NCBI RefSeq assembly: GCF_026151205.1
Contig: NC_087078.1
Span: 10,550,175 to 10,614,174 of the forward strand
Source of the DNA: Bolinopsis microptera
Lineage: Eukaryota > Ctenophora > Tentaculata > Lobata > Bolinopsidae
Reading direction: 5' to 3'
DNA: 64,000 nt
A program made the position numbers and the translations under genes. Numbering within the stretch: position 1 is the stretch's first letter; every line of letters starts with the position of its first letter. Of the stretch, positions 9,716 through 20,159 are shown piece after piece. The notes below the pieces were generated by a model. The model worked only from the letters and a program-made list of their open reading frames with translations, did not search any database and was not told where the DNA came from.

Positions 9716-12700
9716 ATTTCTTCAGCTGTTTCTGGGACCATATCTTGTTCGTTTTGTATTTCTCGAACCACCCTGTGTCCACTTGGAAGATCTTGAACCA
9801 AGTCTTCTCTTTGAATTCTAACTTCCTCAAGTTCAATTGTTTCAACCTGATCTGACATGAAACGATCACGGATGCTTTGAACAATTGTTGAGTCTAACAT
9901 TCGAGCTGTAAAACGCCTCATTGAATTGATGAAGAAGCTCGTTACGATATCATCATAAAGGAAGGGGTTTATCACAGAGTTTATAGGGAGAATTATCATC
10001 GAGAAAAGACTGTACCAAGGAGTGGCATCCAGAACTTCTAAGGAGTGGAGAACGCAGATTATGATGAAAGGCACCCAGCAAGCGAAATCTGTGCCAATGA
10101 TGATAGCAATTTTCTGGTTCATTCTACGGTTTCTGTTGGATATTTGTCTATTACAGTATTACCCTGCAAGTTTGTTAGACTTTTAGAGGATCTGAGGGAA
10201 ACCAGTCCAATGAGGATGTAAGACAGTGTTATTATCACGAAGCATATAAAGTTGAGAATAAGAATACCCCAAACGAAGATTTTTTGAGGATCGTTGCTTT
10301 TAAGTACTTGAAGAGGCACACACCATCACTGCCGTAAAAGTCAACTTTTGTCTGTTTCAAAGTATAATCATGATAATCTAAATCGTGCGAGTACATTCCA
10401 GAAACCATTTGTCTTATTGTGTCCCAACTTAAAGTGGCTGTTTTCATCCGTCCATAATAGGCTTCAAGAACATCAAAGATCAATTTTTTATCAGGTGTTC
10501 CTATAAATAAACTTAAATCTTCGTTGAACTTCAATCCATTGACAAAAAAGTCCTCGAATTGGTCGACAACCGGTATGATAGCAATTGCTGCAGATGCCAG
10601 AGCTAAGCCGAAGATCCCAGTCGTTACTTGGACTGCTTTCAACCTGGTAACCTCCCCTGGAACTCTCATTGAGTTCCATATACCATAGATCCTGACAGTG
10701 CTGAGAACTGTCATGGAGAATAGTGAGATCTGCGATCCAATCGTACTGAAAATACCGATAACAGAACATTCGATACTTGTGATCCAAGTTATTTGGCGGA
10801 GGCAGTAATCCTTCTTGAAAATGATGCTATCGTAAATGGCTATTACAATCAGGTAGCACCCAATCAAGAAGTCCCCTAAGGATATCAATATAACGAGCGA
10901 TTTATTTATCAATGCTACTGAAGTCTGGCAACGAGTTAATGTCAGAAGATTCTTCGTCACGATGACTGAATTTGCGAAAATAGCCAGAGACCCTATTAGC
11001 CACGACAGTCCTTTGAGAGAGCCATTTTGTAAAATTTGCTTTGAACAGAGGTCATTACAATCATCCGAACCATCCATGCAATCGAAGGTACCATCACAAA
11101 CCTTAACTTTGGGAATTAAACGAGATGTAGATAGACATGTGAAGTGGTTGTCACAACGCTTTTCGTCTGATCCATCTCCACAGTCTTTAACCAAATCACA
11201 GACGATATTTTGTGTGTGACGACACCTGATTTTGTCGTCACACACAAAATATCGGTTTGTGAACACGTCTCCGTGCGCCTTAGTGAAGAATGCAAGGTAT
11301 TCTTCGTTTGCTATGGTTCCCACTCGATCTGGATATTGGGCTGGACAGACCTCATATCTTGGAATCTCCCTGAGAGGACAAGGAGAGCTGGAGCATTTAT
11401 CTACACAGCTAGTATAAACGTATTGCTCCCCGAATATGTTTGAACAATCTTGCTTGTTTGAGGGGAGATGCAAAGTAGTTTTGGTGTCAACCCCAAAAAA
11501 TTCGTGATCTGGAAAAATAAACTGTTGTGATGTACAGCTTCCTTTTTGCATTTCTATCTGCATTAAACCTTTCAGACAAAAAGAAATCCATTTGGTCAGG
11601 CCCTTGTCTGATGTTGGTAACGGATGGGTTGTTTCCATAGAGTTACGGGAATATAAACATATTTCATTCTCATTTCCGCAAGTTTCAATTCCATCACATA
11701 GATCCTTAACCTCAACATATCCAGGGTTTCCCCATCGACAAACAAAAACATTTTCACATGCTTCTTCGCTAGAAACAAGTCGATATGATTGTCCAACTCC
11801 ACAGGTAGGCCAAATGGCAGCCTCGTCGCTTCCATCAACACAATCTTGGATACCATCTCCTAACTATGACAAGGGTATCGTGAGGTTTCCTAGACCTCCG
11901 ACTCTTCTCTCACAGGTTCCTTGGGTGACAGATTGACAGTGGGGGTGTCTTTCATCAGCTTTGTTTTCACAGTGAAATTGGCTATCACACATAAAATGCT
12001 TATGTATAAAGCATGGTTCTGTTAACTGTTTACACATTTGTTCGATCCCATTGTCACAAATGTTCCCGTGTTGATAACATATCATATATTTTGAGACTGT
12101 AGAAATATATCCGTTTATTCTACAAATAATGCCTATCTTGGAGTGGTCGGTGCAGTTTAATTGAGATTGAACTAAATCCTCGCATAAATTATGCGAGGAT
12201 TTAGCATAAACATTACATCGTGTGAAATTAAGAACTGGCACCAGTTGCCCAGTGCGAGTATGTTGACATGTGTCCAATGTTTTATTTGTCACCTGACAGT
12301 TAGATTCGTCATCACCACTGTCACATTTTTGGTCTCCATCACAAATCCACCCAGGGATAATATATCTATAATATGTGTTCCCTTTATGATTAGTAATATT
12401 GCAGTACATTCCATAGGTATACCCATTACATACGGCTTCATCTTCACAAGTCGGATAGTAGTCGCATACATCATTACAGATGAGAGCACTAAATATTTTT
12501 CCACCACTTGGCATTATTGTTGTTGTATTAGGACAGTTTGCTTCATCAATACCAGAGTTACAATCTACATCACCATTACAAACGAGGCCAATTCTTTCTA
12601 ACACAGCTGAGAAATAAACCCATTGTTCATCGCCCGCCCATTCTAATTTACACACGAAATACTCACAGAGGAACTTATCGTTGGTTACTCGTCCTCCAGA

Positions 12701-13331
12701 TGCTTTATCACAAGCTTGGTAAAAGAACGGGTCATTTGTGCAGGTTTCTCCGGGAAAAACTTCACTACTTTCGGATCTTTCAATTGCATCATATGTTTCC
12801 TCAGAATTATGGCATTTGTTGTAAGTAGAGGTTCCTTTCTTGCATACGTACTTTAGGAAGCCACGCTGTTCTTGAATCTGGCATGACGTCTCTGAAGCGT
12901 TATTGATCATTTCTTTCAAATAGAAAGCATTTGTTTTACATAAGTCAGAGCTAGTATCAAGATCAAATTTGAATTGACGCGGAATAATATTCAATCGAAG
13001 GGCTGAGAATATCATACTGTTTACTATAATATGTTATGCACTTCAGCATTTAGACCATTGTAGTGCAAAGCAATACTACTACTAGTACTGGGCCGCGCCG
13101 CTCATCAAATAATTCTCCTCGCAACCACAGTGACAATTGATTGGCAAGATGCACCACTGGGCCTCACCAAGCTGCGAAGGATTGACATCGTCAATCAATT
13201 CAGACCATTGATTTAATTGTAAATTATTCGAAGATATTGACTTTAAAACTAAACTTACCGGTACCCGACGTTGACTGCGAAAGAGTCGTCACAAAAAGAG
13301 TGATCAGAGTAACAGTAGTTTTCGGTATCAT
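9184..13331 (-). pseudogene. LDLa-repeat rhodopsin-type GPCR (GRL101-like), disrupted
   Basis: A large receptor gene read from 13331 to 9184. Exon 1 (13259-13331) encodes a signal peptide (MIPKTTVTLITLFVTTL) and ends with donor GTAAGT. Exon 2 starts at 13002. The ectodomain has at least six LDL-receptor class A motifs, for example VCNGDVDC, ICDGDQKCDSGDDESNC, QDCVDGSDE, DCGDGSDEKRC and CDGTFDCMDGSDDC. Seven-helix segments follow: TM1 near 10950-11015, TM5 near 10190-10290, TM6 near 10040-10105, TM7 near 9946-10017 with INPFLYDD as the NPxxY-like motif. Snail GRL101 also joins LDLa modules to a 7TM domain, but no leucine-rich repeats are visible here. Defects are TAG at 11864-11866 in place of a likely Trp codon, and one-base deletions near 10300 (A run) and 10155. 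The tail ends in the decapeptide array. Confidence 0.85.
13003..13258 (-). other. Phase-1 intron of the GPCR gene with MITE-like insert
   Basis: Donor GTAAGT at 13258 and acceptor TTCTCAG at 13003 rejoin GCC in frame, giving 256 bp. The intron contains CTGGGCCGCGCCGCTC and GGATTGACATCGTCAATC, motifs shared with repeats at 22983 and 25860, so a small mobile element probably sits in it. Confidence 0.75.
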
Positions 13332-13717
13332 CAATGTACAGTAATTTAAATAGAACAGTTACTTCAATATTAAGGAGAGCGTGTAATGGGGGAGGCAAGC
13401 TCTCGAGTCTCGAGGCTTGTGAAAAAATCATGCTAATTTTGTGTTTCCCTCATGAGGGCAGTATTGTTTGAGTACGGATTATGTGATTTACCAGCAGCCG
13501 AGAGTTTTAGCGAGTGGCTTGATAACAAAGCCTGCACACTCCAAGTCCAAGACACTGTGCACAGTGTATTGGGCGAGGAGTTTGAGATCAGAGTGATCTG
13601 GAAATTAACTCTCTGTTGAACTCAGAGCTGGTTGGTGTTATAAACGATGACTATTCAAAAGGTATCCCGCCAGGAGGTAATGATACTAACTAAGCGTCAG
13701 TTTATTATGATAATATG
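13332..13717. other. Probable promoter-side flank of the GPCR gene
   Basis: Upstream of the receptor start codon on the minus strand. I see no convincing TATA box or conserved element, and no coding frame. It ends at a 9-bp-duplicated Z-family insertion. Confidence 0.4.
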
Positions 13718-13779
13718 TTACTGGGCCGCGCTCAGCCTGTCATTCCGCCTAATCTAATGAACATGATAGCCTGAGGTAA
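13718..13779 (+). mobile_element. Z-family micro-MITE, 62 bp, with 9-bp target duplication
   Basis: TTACTGGGCCGCGCTCAGCC...AGCCTGAGGTAA. The flanks are GATAATATG at 13709-13717 and again at 13780-13788, a perfect 9-bp duplication. Other copies are at 19638, 60944 and 63196, with an older one within both arms of element G. A 9-bp duplication fits Mutator-like transposition. Confidence 0.85.
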
Positions 13780-13836
13780 GATAATATGGTGGTGATTATG
13801 TGGCCTCTTTCCTCAACATGACGGCTTTTACTAATT

Positions 13837-14620
13837 CGCTCGCCCAAAAATTTCACGTGACTTTGGTTTTTATGGTTTTACAGCCGTACAAAACGGTTTT
13901 ACATAAACCCTAATCCCAACCCTAACCCTAACCATAACCCCGAAGCTAACCATAACCCTTACCACAACCCTAACCCTAACCCGAGCCCTAAACAATCGAA
14001 TTCATGTTTTACTAGCCTGTCACGTGACCAAAACGGTTTTTTGCCCATAACTCTCCAGGGAAGCATTTTTACCCTACGTCATGGGGGGTGATTCGGAATC
14101 AGCGTCCAAAAATACACCGATTCCGATCAATTTCATACCCAAAGGGCCTTTTCACAAAAATTTTCTTAAAATTTGGGCGAGCGATTTAGTAGGAGCGCAA
14201 CATGACAGTGGAGGTAGAATTTGGATGAGTTGTACAATGTACATATAATCATACAGGATGATAAGCAGCGCTTACCTTGATACTGTAGGGTGTGTGTAAC
14301 AAGCAACAAAACCCAAATCCCAACCCTAACCATAAGTATAACCATAACCCCGAAGCTTTCCATAACCCTTACCACAACCCTAACCCTAACCTGAGCCCTA
14401 AACAATCGACTTCATGTTTTACTAGCCTGTCACGTGACCAGAACGGTTTTTTGCCCATAACTCTCCAGGGAAGCATTTTTTACCCTACGTCATGGGGGTT
14501 ATTTGGAGTCAGCGTCCAAAAATACACCAATATAGACCAATTTCACAACCGGACCAAAGTGCAAAGGGTCTTTTCACAAGAATTTTCTTAAAATTTGGGC
14601 GAGCGGTTTAGTAGGAGCGG
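13837..14620 (+). repeat. Tandem ~430-bp units with CCCTAA-rich core
   Basis: Two head-to-tail copies (about 13837-14180 and 14280-14620) share ACCCTAACC arrays, TAGCCTGTCACGTGACCA, AACTCTCCAGGGAAGCATTT and a closing AAAATTTGGGCGAGCG, which inversely matches the opening CGCTCGCCCAAAAATTT. The CCCTAA runs look telomere-like but are interrupted (CCATAACC, CCTTACC). The core resembles a part of foldback family X at 17300-17500. Confidence 0.75.
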
Positions 14621-14860
14621 ATCCGACCACTATGTTTTTAATTCTGTGGAGTGTGGTTGCTTTGCTGCGCGCGAGTTCAAATATAATTATATGCAGAGTT
14701 TGTTTTGTTTACACGTCAATTGATCATTCCGACGTTATTACTTTTTGCAAACAAAGCTGGATGTCCCAGTCTAATGCGAATTCAGATCACTCTCAATTAA
14801 GATGATTATTTTTCGCTTTCTGTGAAACCACCAACACCGAACAATTCTTTTCAAAGTTTT

Positions 14861-15270
14861 GGCACTATCCGTCGCGGAGTAGAGTCCGCAGCGGAGCCGC
14901 CGGACTCCGAGCGGAGTCCGGCGGTGCTCCGCCAAAATGTATTTACACTGGACTCGAATACATTTTGGCGGACTCCGAGCGGAGCCGAGCGGACTCCGAG
15001 CGGAATTTAAAGTCCGCCGCGGACTCCGAGCGGCTCCGCCGCGGCTCGGCGGAGTGTCCGCCGCGGACTAAGCCACTAGGCGGACTCCGGCGGAGTGCTT
15101 GGCGGACTCCGGCGGACCTCTCCGGCGGACTTGAATCCGGCGGAGTCCGGCGGAGCTTGGCGGAGTCCACCAGCTCGGCGGACTCCACTCGGAGTCCGCC
15201 GAACTCCAACAGAGTCCACTGACTTCCGACCTCCGACTTCCAACCCTCGGCTAAATTTGTCACGTGACAT
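14861..15270 (+). repeat. GC-rich CGGAGTCC block, copy 1
   Basis: Starts GGCACTATCCGTCGCGGAGT and ends at GTCACGTGAC. Between them are overlapping palindromes built from CGGAGT/ACTCCG hexamers, with an embedded hairpin CCGCCAAAATGTA...TACATTTTGGCGG. It stands out sharply from the AT-rich surroundings. Long open frames across it are a by-product of the hexamer periodicity. Other copies are at 19618, 36046, 46686 and 62621. Confidence 0.9.
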
Positions 15271-15271
15271 C

Positions 15272-15613
15272 ACAGTGCTGGCAAGCACGAGCGGTGTCTT
15301 TATTGGGGGTATACTATGTACCCCCTTTACTATTGTACCCCCTTTACTACTATACCCCCTTTACTATTGTAACCCCTTTGGTACACGTCAGAAGCCTCTT
15401 TCGTGCACGCGAAGCGTGCACTCCGGCCGGAGGCGGCGGCCGAAGGCCGCCGCCTCCGGCAGGAGTTTTTCAGGCATTAAGACTCATCGGAAGTCGTTCA
15501 GCAGATTTATTTTTAGTTCAAAACATTCTAATTTGATGTCAAAGATGACAGGAATAAAAAATAGTTATGTTGAGATTTTTAAAAAATTTGCATAAAATAC
15601 TCGCCAGCACTGT
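15272..15613 (+). mobile_element. MITE with ACAGTGCTGGC termini and GC hairpins
   Basis: ACAGTGCTGGCAAG at the left is mirrored by CTCGCCAGCACTGT at the right. The interior carries four 17-bp CCCCCTTTACTATTATA-like units, then two stable hairpins: GTGCACGC-GAA-GCGTGCAC (15403-15421) and a 15-bp stem with GAA loop (15427-15459). The same arrangement is found at 30050-30411. Confidence 0.75.
15427..15459. repeat. 15-bp perfect GC stem with GAA triloop
   Basis: CCGGAGGCGGCGGCC, GAA, GGCCGCCGCCTCCGG. It is preceded five bases earlier by a smaller hairpin with the same loop and is conserved in the second copy of the MITE. Confidence 0.9.
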
Positions 15614-16871
15614 TATACGAAATTCGGTAAAAAACCCAAAATCGCCATATTCAGGTGCCTTAAAAACCATGTTAAAATTGAGTTATAGATCTGAAACTTT
15701 GCAGGGCGTCTAGACGTTGACCTAATCGACTGTAAAAAAAGTTTCAAGTTTCAGGAGCATCGGGAAATGGGTTTTCTAGAACCCCTGTTTTACGACAGAT
15801 TGTCGTGATATATACATACATATATATATACATATATACATATATATATTCAGGGATAGACGCTTTGCCAGTCAATTATAGGCTATATTTAGGTGTCCGT
15901 AGATTCAGAAGCTTTAAAGATACAGCCATTTCGGACCACAGGTCTTGAAGATAATTGTTTAGACTTTAGTTTACATTATGTTAAAAAGTAATTCAACGTC
16001 ATCATCACCACTTGATGACGTCATCAAGTTAACCATTTTTAAAACTTGATTTTTCACAAAGTAATCATTTTTCAAATCGATTTTACACCATTAAGGAGTA
16101 ATTTTATTCAAAATTTGAGGACATATTGAAGTTAGATAATTGTTTAAGCATTCTGAAAATCTACCGGAAAGTTTTTCTAGCTTGCTCCTTCATAAAGATA
16201 TTCGCTATTGAAGTTAGTGCTTTTTTAAAGAATAATTTTATAAAAACGCTAATTTTACGTTCTAGTATTCTCTGGTGTTCCACCATCCCTTGAGTTGTGG
16301 AGCTCAATTTTGCTTCCTAAAGGTCTAAATTGTGTCATAGGCTAGTTTTAAAGTTGAAAATCGAAAAATTGCACACGTGGGGCCACGCCCAAATTGATAG
16401 AAAATTGCTAAAATCACTGAAAATTGCTGTTTTCACCAATTTTCGTCAACTTTGGAGTGCCGTTGTGATAACAGTTCTTCTTGAAATACTTTGAAACTTT
16501 TCATGCTTATCAAACTATATATAAAACACCAACATGCAAAAATTTACGGTGATTCAATATTGGATGCGCACGCAACTTCCGCTCAAGGTTTGCACGTGCG
16601 AAAGGTGAACATTTTGCTCATTCGTGATTTTGAACAAATTCTGCTTTGCCACGACAGTTCAATGTCATTATATATGAATTTAATGCCAACTTGAATGAGT
16701 ATAAAGTGGTATCAGTGATCGACCGATATGCTTACCTAAACACAAGGAAATGTTTTTAAAGGAAAAATTTCGAAATCGTTGAAATCACCTCCTTATTAAT
16801 ATGTATGAAGTTATGAGTTTACATTTCGGCTTTGTAAAGTACCCTGACATTATAATCAAAAAGAGATGATA

Positions 16872-17241
16872 TTTGACCAAAACCCATAATCATGGGTAGA
16901 GTGGACCGCTGCCAGTGTCTCTCTTTCCCAAACAAAAGGCAATGATATCAATTTGAATGACCGTTATCAAATGCAAAATGATACCGAGAATGAAATCGGT
17001 CGCTCGCTTTTCCCATTCATTTACAATTACAATTGAAATAGATTACATTTTATAAATCGAAACTTATTACAATTCGTAAGCCATGAAGGAGTGGGAAAAG
17101 CGAGCGACCGATTTCATTCTCGGTATCATTTTGCATTTGATAACGGTCATTCAAATTGATATCATTGCCTTTTGTTTGGGAAAGAGAGACACTGGCAGCG
17201 GTCCACTCTACCCATGATTATGGGTTTTGGTCAAATACAAC
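16872..17241. mobile_element. Foldback element B, copy 1 (palindrome)
   Basis: Arms 16872-17025 and 17085-17241 are nearly perfect inverted copies around a 60-bp loop. The tips read TATTTGACC / GGTCAAATA and contain the small palindrome CCCATAATCATGGG. No coding frame. The arms differ from those of copy 2 at 32 kb by matched changes (see findings). Confidence 0.9.
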
Positions 17242-17249
17242 ATAGCATT

Positions 17250-19617
17250 TTCAATTTTGCAATATTGTGGTCAGATGAAAAGGTCGCTAGTGATAAACCT
17301 TAACCATTACCCTCACAATGTCAATAGTGTACAACTCTAGTCCTAACTTTGACCCTATAATGTATAAACGTTGACCCTAACCCTCCACCAAACCGTCAGC
17401 AGCGAAATATCAATGTCATTGACTGGTCACGTGACCAAAACAATTTTTGTCATATTATCTCATATAGGGAAGCGTTTTTAGTTTTACCCTACACGTTGCA
17501 TGTGGCGTCATTCGGCCGGATCCCAGCAAGCAAAAATACGTCGACCATCACAGGACGACGCCAGCCAGAACTCTCTACGCTCTTCGAGCTCCGATCGTCC
17601 TGTGACGAAGTAAGGACGAAGCCTGAGGTCCTCAGGTAACATCGACCACCGATTGAAAATTTAGAGATTTTTTGACATAAAGGTCAAATGTAAAACTAAA
17701 ATCTTGATGTTAATTGATTGACGACGTCAATTTTTGAGCACAGCGCGAGCGCATGCGGAAAAGGACCGCGTAGCTAGTCAAGATGTTTATAAGCTTGTGG
17801 CGCGATGTGTTGCTCTAAGTCTAACTATAGCCCTCTCGCTTGCAGTAGCGCGCGACCGCCGGAGGCGGAAATGACCTGGTTAGCTAGGTAAACGCAATGT
17901 GCCTTGTAGGATGAAATCCTACTAGCTGACGCCACTTGCAGCTGTGCTGCTCGCTGTACCGGTACGTCAGCGATCGAAATTTATACGCGTATCACCCGTT
18001 AAGATGTGCCACCCGACGCGCCACACAATTTTTTTCGTTGCTCGTCGCACGTCGACGAACAACGAAGCTCGTTGCGACGCGCAATGAGCTGCCAGGCTAG
18101 GACATCGTCCTGGTCCAACAAATTTTGGCGAGCGATTTGTCCAAAAATTTAATGAGGGCGCCGACTTCCACTCTGGCTAGGTTTCTTGTTACCCAGCGCG
18201 GCGGGTCGGGTACTCATGTACTTGATTATTGAGAGTACCCCACGGGCCCATCTTATGAACGATAGATGAACTTACATGTTACAATATATTTTGAAGTTTT
18301 TGAAGTATATTATATGTATTGATTATTCTGTGGCAAATAAAATTCTCTTTTTCTTAAATTCTCTTTTTCTTAATTCTTGTTCATTTGCATTGAAATATTA
18401 CCGCCAGCGAGGAGCTGCAGCTGCGACTGCAAGCCGTGTTACCCACTTCCCTGTACTGTATTGTGATCAGCATGAGTTTAATCAAAGTAATGTGTATCGC
18501 TCGCTTCACTCGATCCGAAATTAAAGTATATAATCCTACAACGCCAAGCTAGTAATAGAGTTTTATGAAAGCACTCTGGCCAAGTCAGTGAATTCTTTTT
18601 ACCTAATTTTACATCATCCCATTAAGGAACGCGCGCTGGGTAACAAGAAACCTAGCCAGAGTGGAAGTCGGCGCCCTCATTAAATTTTTGGAGAAAATCG
18701 CTCGCCAAAATTTGTTGGACCAGGACGATGTCCTAGCCTGGCAGCTCATTGCGCGTCGCAACGAGCTTCGTTGTTCGTCGACGTGCGACGAGCAACGAGA
18801 AAAATTGTGTGGCACGTCGGATGGCACATCTTAACGGGTGATACGCGTATAAATTTCGATCGCTGACGTACAGCGAGCATCACAGCTGCGAGTGGCGTCA
18901 GCTAGTAGGATTTCATCCTACAAGGCACATCGCGTTTACCTAGCTAACCAGGTCATAATTTCCGCCTCCGGCGGTCGCGCGCTACTGCAAGCGAGAGGGC
19001 TATAGTTAGACTTAGAGCAACACATCGCGCCACAAGCCAAATATTTATCAACATCTTGACTAGCTACGCGGTCTTTTTCCGCATGCGCTCGCGCTGTGCT
19101 CAAAAATTGACGTCGCGAATTGATTGACGACGCGTCGTCAATCAATTAACATCAAGATTTTAGTTTTACATTTGACGTACCTTTATGTCAAAAAATCTCT
19201 GAATTTTCAATCGGTGGTCGATGTTACCTGAGGACCTCAGGCTTCGTCCTTACTTCGTCACAGGACGATCGGAGCTCCACGAGCGTAGAGAGTGCTGGCG
19301 TCGTCCTGTGATGGTCGACGTATTTTTGCTTGCTGGGATCCGGCCGAATGACGCCACATGCAACGTGTAGGGTAAAACTAAAAACGCTTCCCTATATGAG
19401 ATAATATGACAAAAATTGTTTTGGTCACGTGACCAGTCAATGACATTGATATTTCGCTGCTGGCGGTTTGGTGGAGGGTTAGGGTCAACGTTTATACATT
19501 ATAGGGTCAAAGTTAGGACTAGAGTTGTACACTATTGACATTGTGAGGGTAATGGTTAAGGTTTATCACTAGCGACCTTTTCATCTGACCACAATATCGC
19601 AAAATGCTATGTTGTAT
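17250..19617. mobile_element. Foldback element X, copy 1: arm-loop-arm
   Basis: Arms about 17256-18235 and 18622-19617 are inverted copies about 1 kb long, around a 380-bp AT-rich loop. Motifs in order: interrupted CCCTAA, GGTCACGTGACC, GGCGTCATTCGGCCGGATCC, CCTGAGGTCCTCAGG (a perfect palindrome), GCATGCGGAAAAGG, GCTTGCAGTAGCGCGCGACC, TAGGATGAAATCCTA. The arm at 19617 continues into a GC-rich block; the other lacks it. All frames in arms and loop look fortuitous. Confidence 0.85.
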
Positions 19618-20069
19618 GTCACGTGACAAATTTAGCCTTACTGGGCCGCGCTCAGCCTGTCATTCCGCCTAATCTCTATTCGTTGTAATGTTTACCAACA
19701 TTAAAGCCTGGGGTCCTCAGGTAAATTTAGCCGAGGGTCGGAAGTCGGAAGTCGGAAGTCGGAAGTCAGTGGACTCTGTTGGAGTCCGGCGGACTCCGAG
19801 CGGAGTCCAAGCTCCGCCGGACTCCGCCGGATTCAAGTCCGCCGGAGAGGTCCGCCGGAGTCCGCCAAGCACTCCGCCGGAGTCCGCGGCGGACCGGAGT
19901 CCGCCTAGTGGCTTAGTCCGCGGCGGACTTTAAAGTCCGCTCGGCTCCGCTCGGAGTCCGCCAAAATGTACTCGAGTCCAGTGTAAATACATTTTGGCGG
20001 AGCACCGTCGGACTCCGCCTCGGAGTCCGGCGGCTCCGCCGCGGACTCTACTCCGCGACGGATAGTGCC
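19618..20069 (-). repeat. GC-rich CGGAGTCC block, copy 2
   Basis: Inverted relative to copy 1: begins GTCACGTGAC and ends GGATAGTGCC. It is attached to foldback X and interrupted by a Z micro-MITE at 19638-19724. Confidence 0.85.
19638..19724 (+). mobile_element. Z-family micro-MITE inserted in the GC-rich block
   Basis: TTACTGGGCCGCGCTCAGCC...GGTCCTCAGGTAA interrupts the sequence AAATTTAGCCGAGGG. ATTTAGCC is duplicated at 19630-19637 and 19725-19732 (nine bases if the final A is shared). The uninterrupted target is seen at 62629-62645. Confidence 0.9.
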
Positions 20070-20159
20070 GAAGTTCTTTTTTTCTTCGAAATGTTCTGCT
20101 GCTTGGCAGCAGTTCAAAAAAGGACATGGACTTTTTGAATCCCGGGATTAAAAATGATA

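Larger units (their letters stand above)
15272..17241 (+). repeat. ~2-kb duplicated segment, copy 1
   Basis: Collinear with 30050-32628. In order it contains ACAGTGCTGGC-ended MITE sequence, a conserved non-coding stretch (TTCAGGAGCATCGGGAAATG), a (TATACA)n run, about 800 bp of AT-rich unique sequence and foldback B. The second copy has a 449-bp insertion with a 9-bp target duplication, so this copy is the empty site. Confidence 0.85.

Noticed and set aside
9105..9821. Long plus-strand frames (238 and 165 codons) across the 30-bp repeat
   Set aside because: They are shadows of the minisatellite on the wrong strand: the unit length is a multiple of three, so no frame gains stops.
13921..14000. 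True interstitial telomere or chromosome end
   Set aside because: Runs are short, interrupted by variant units, and embedded in a tandemly repeated mobile sequence.
18276..18524. 82-codon frame in the loop of foldback X
   Set aside because: The counterpart at 47849-48091 has an indel, and the sequence is an AT-rich low-complexity loop without domain features.
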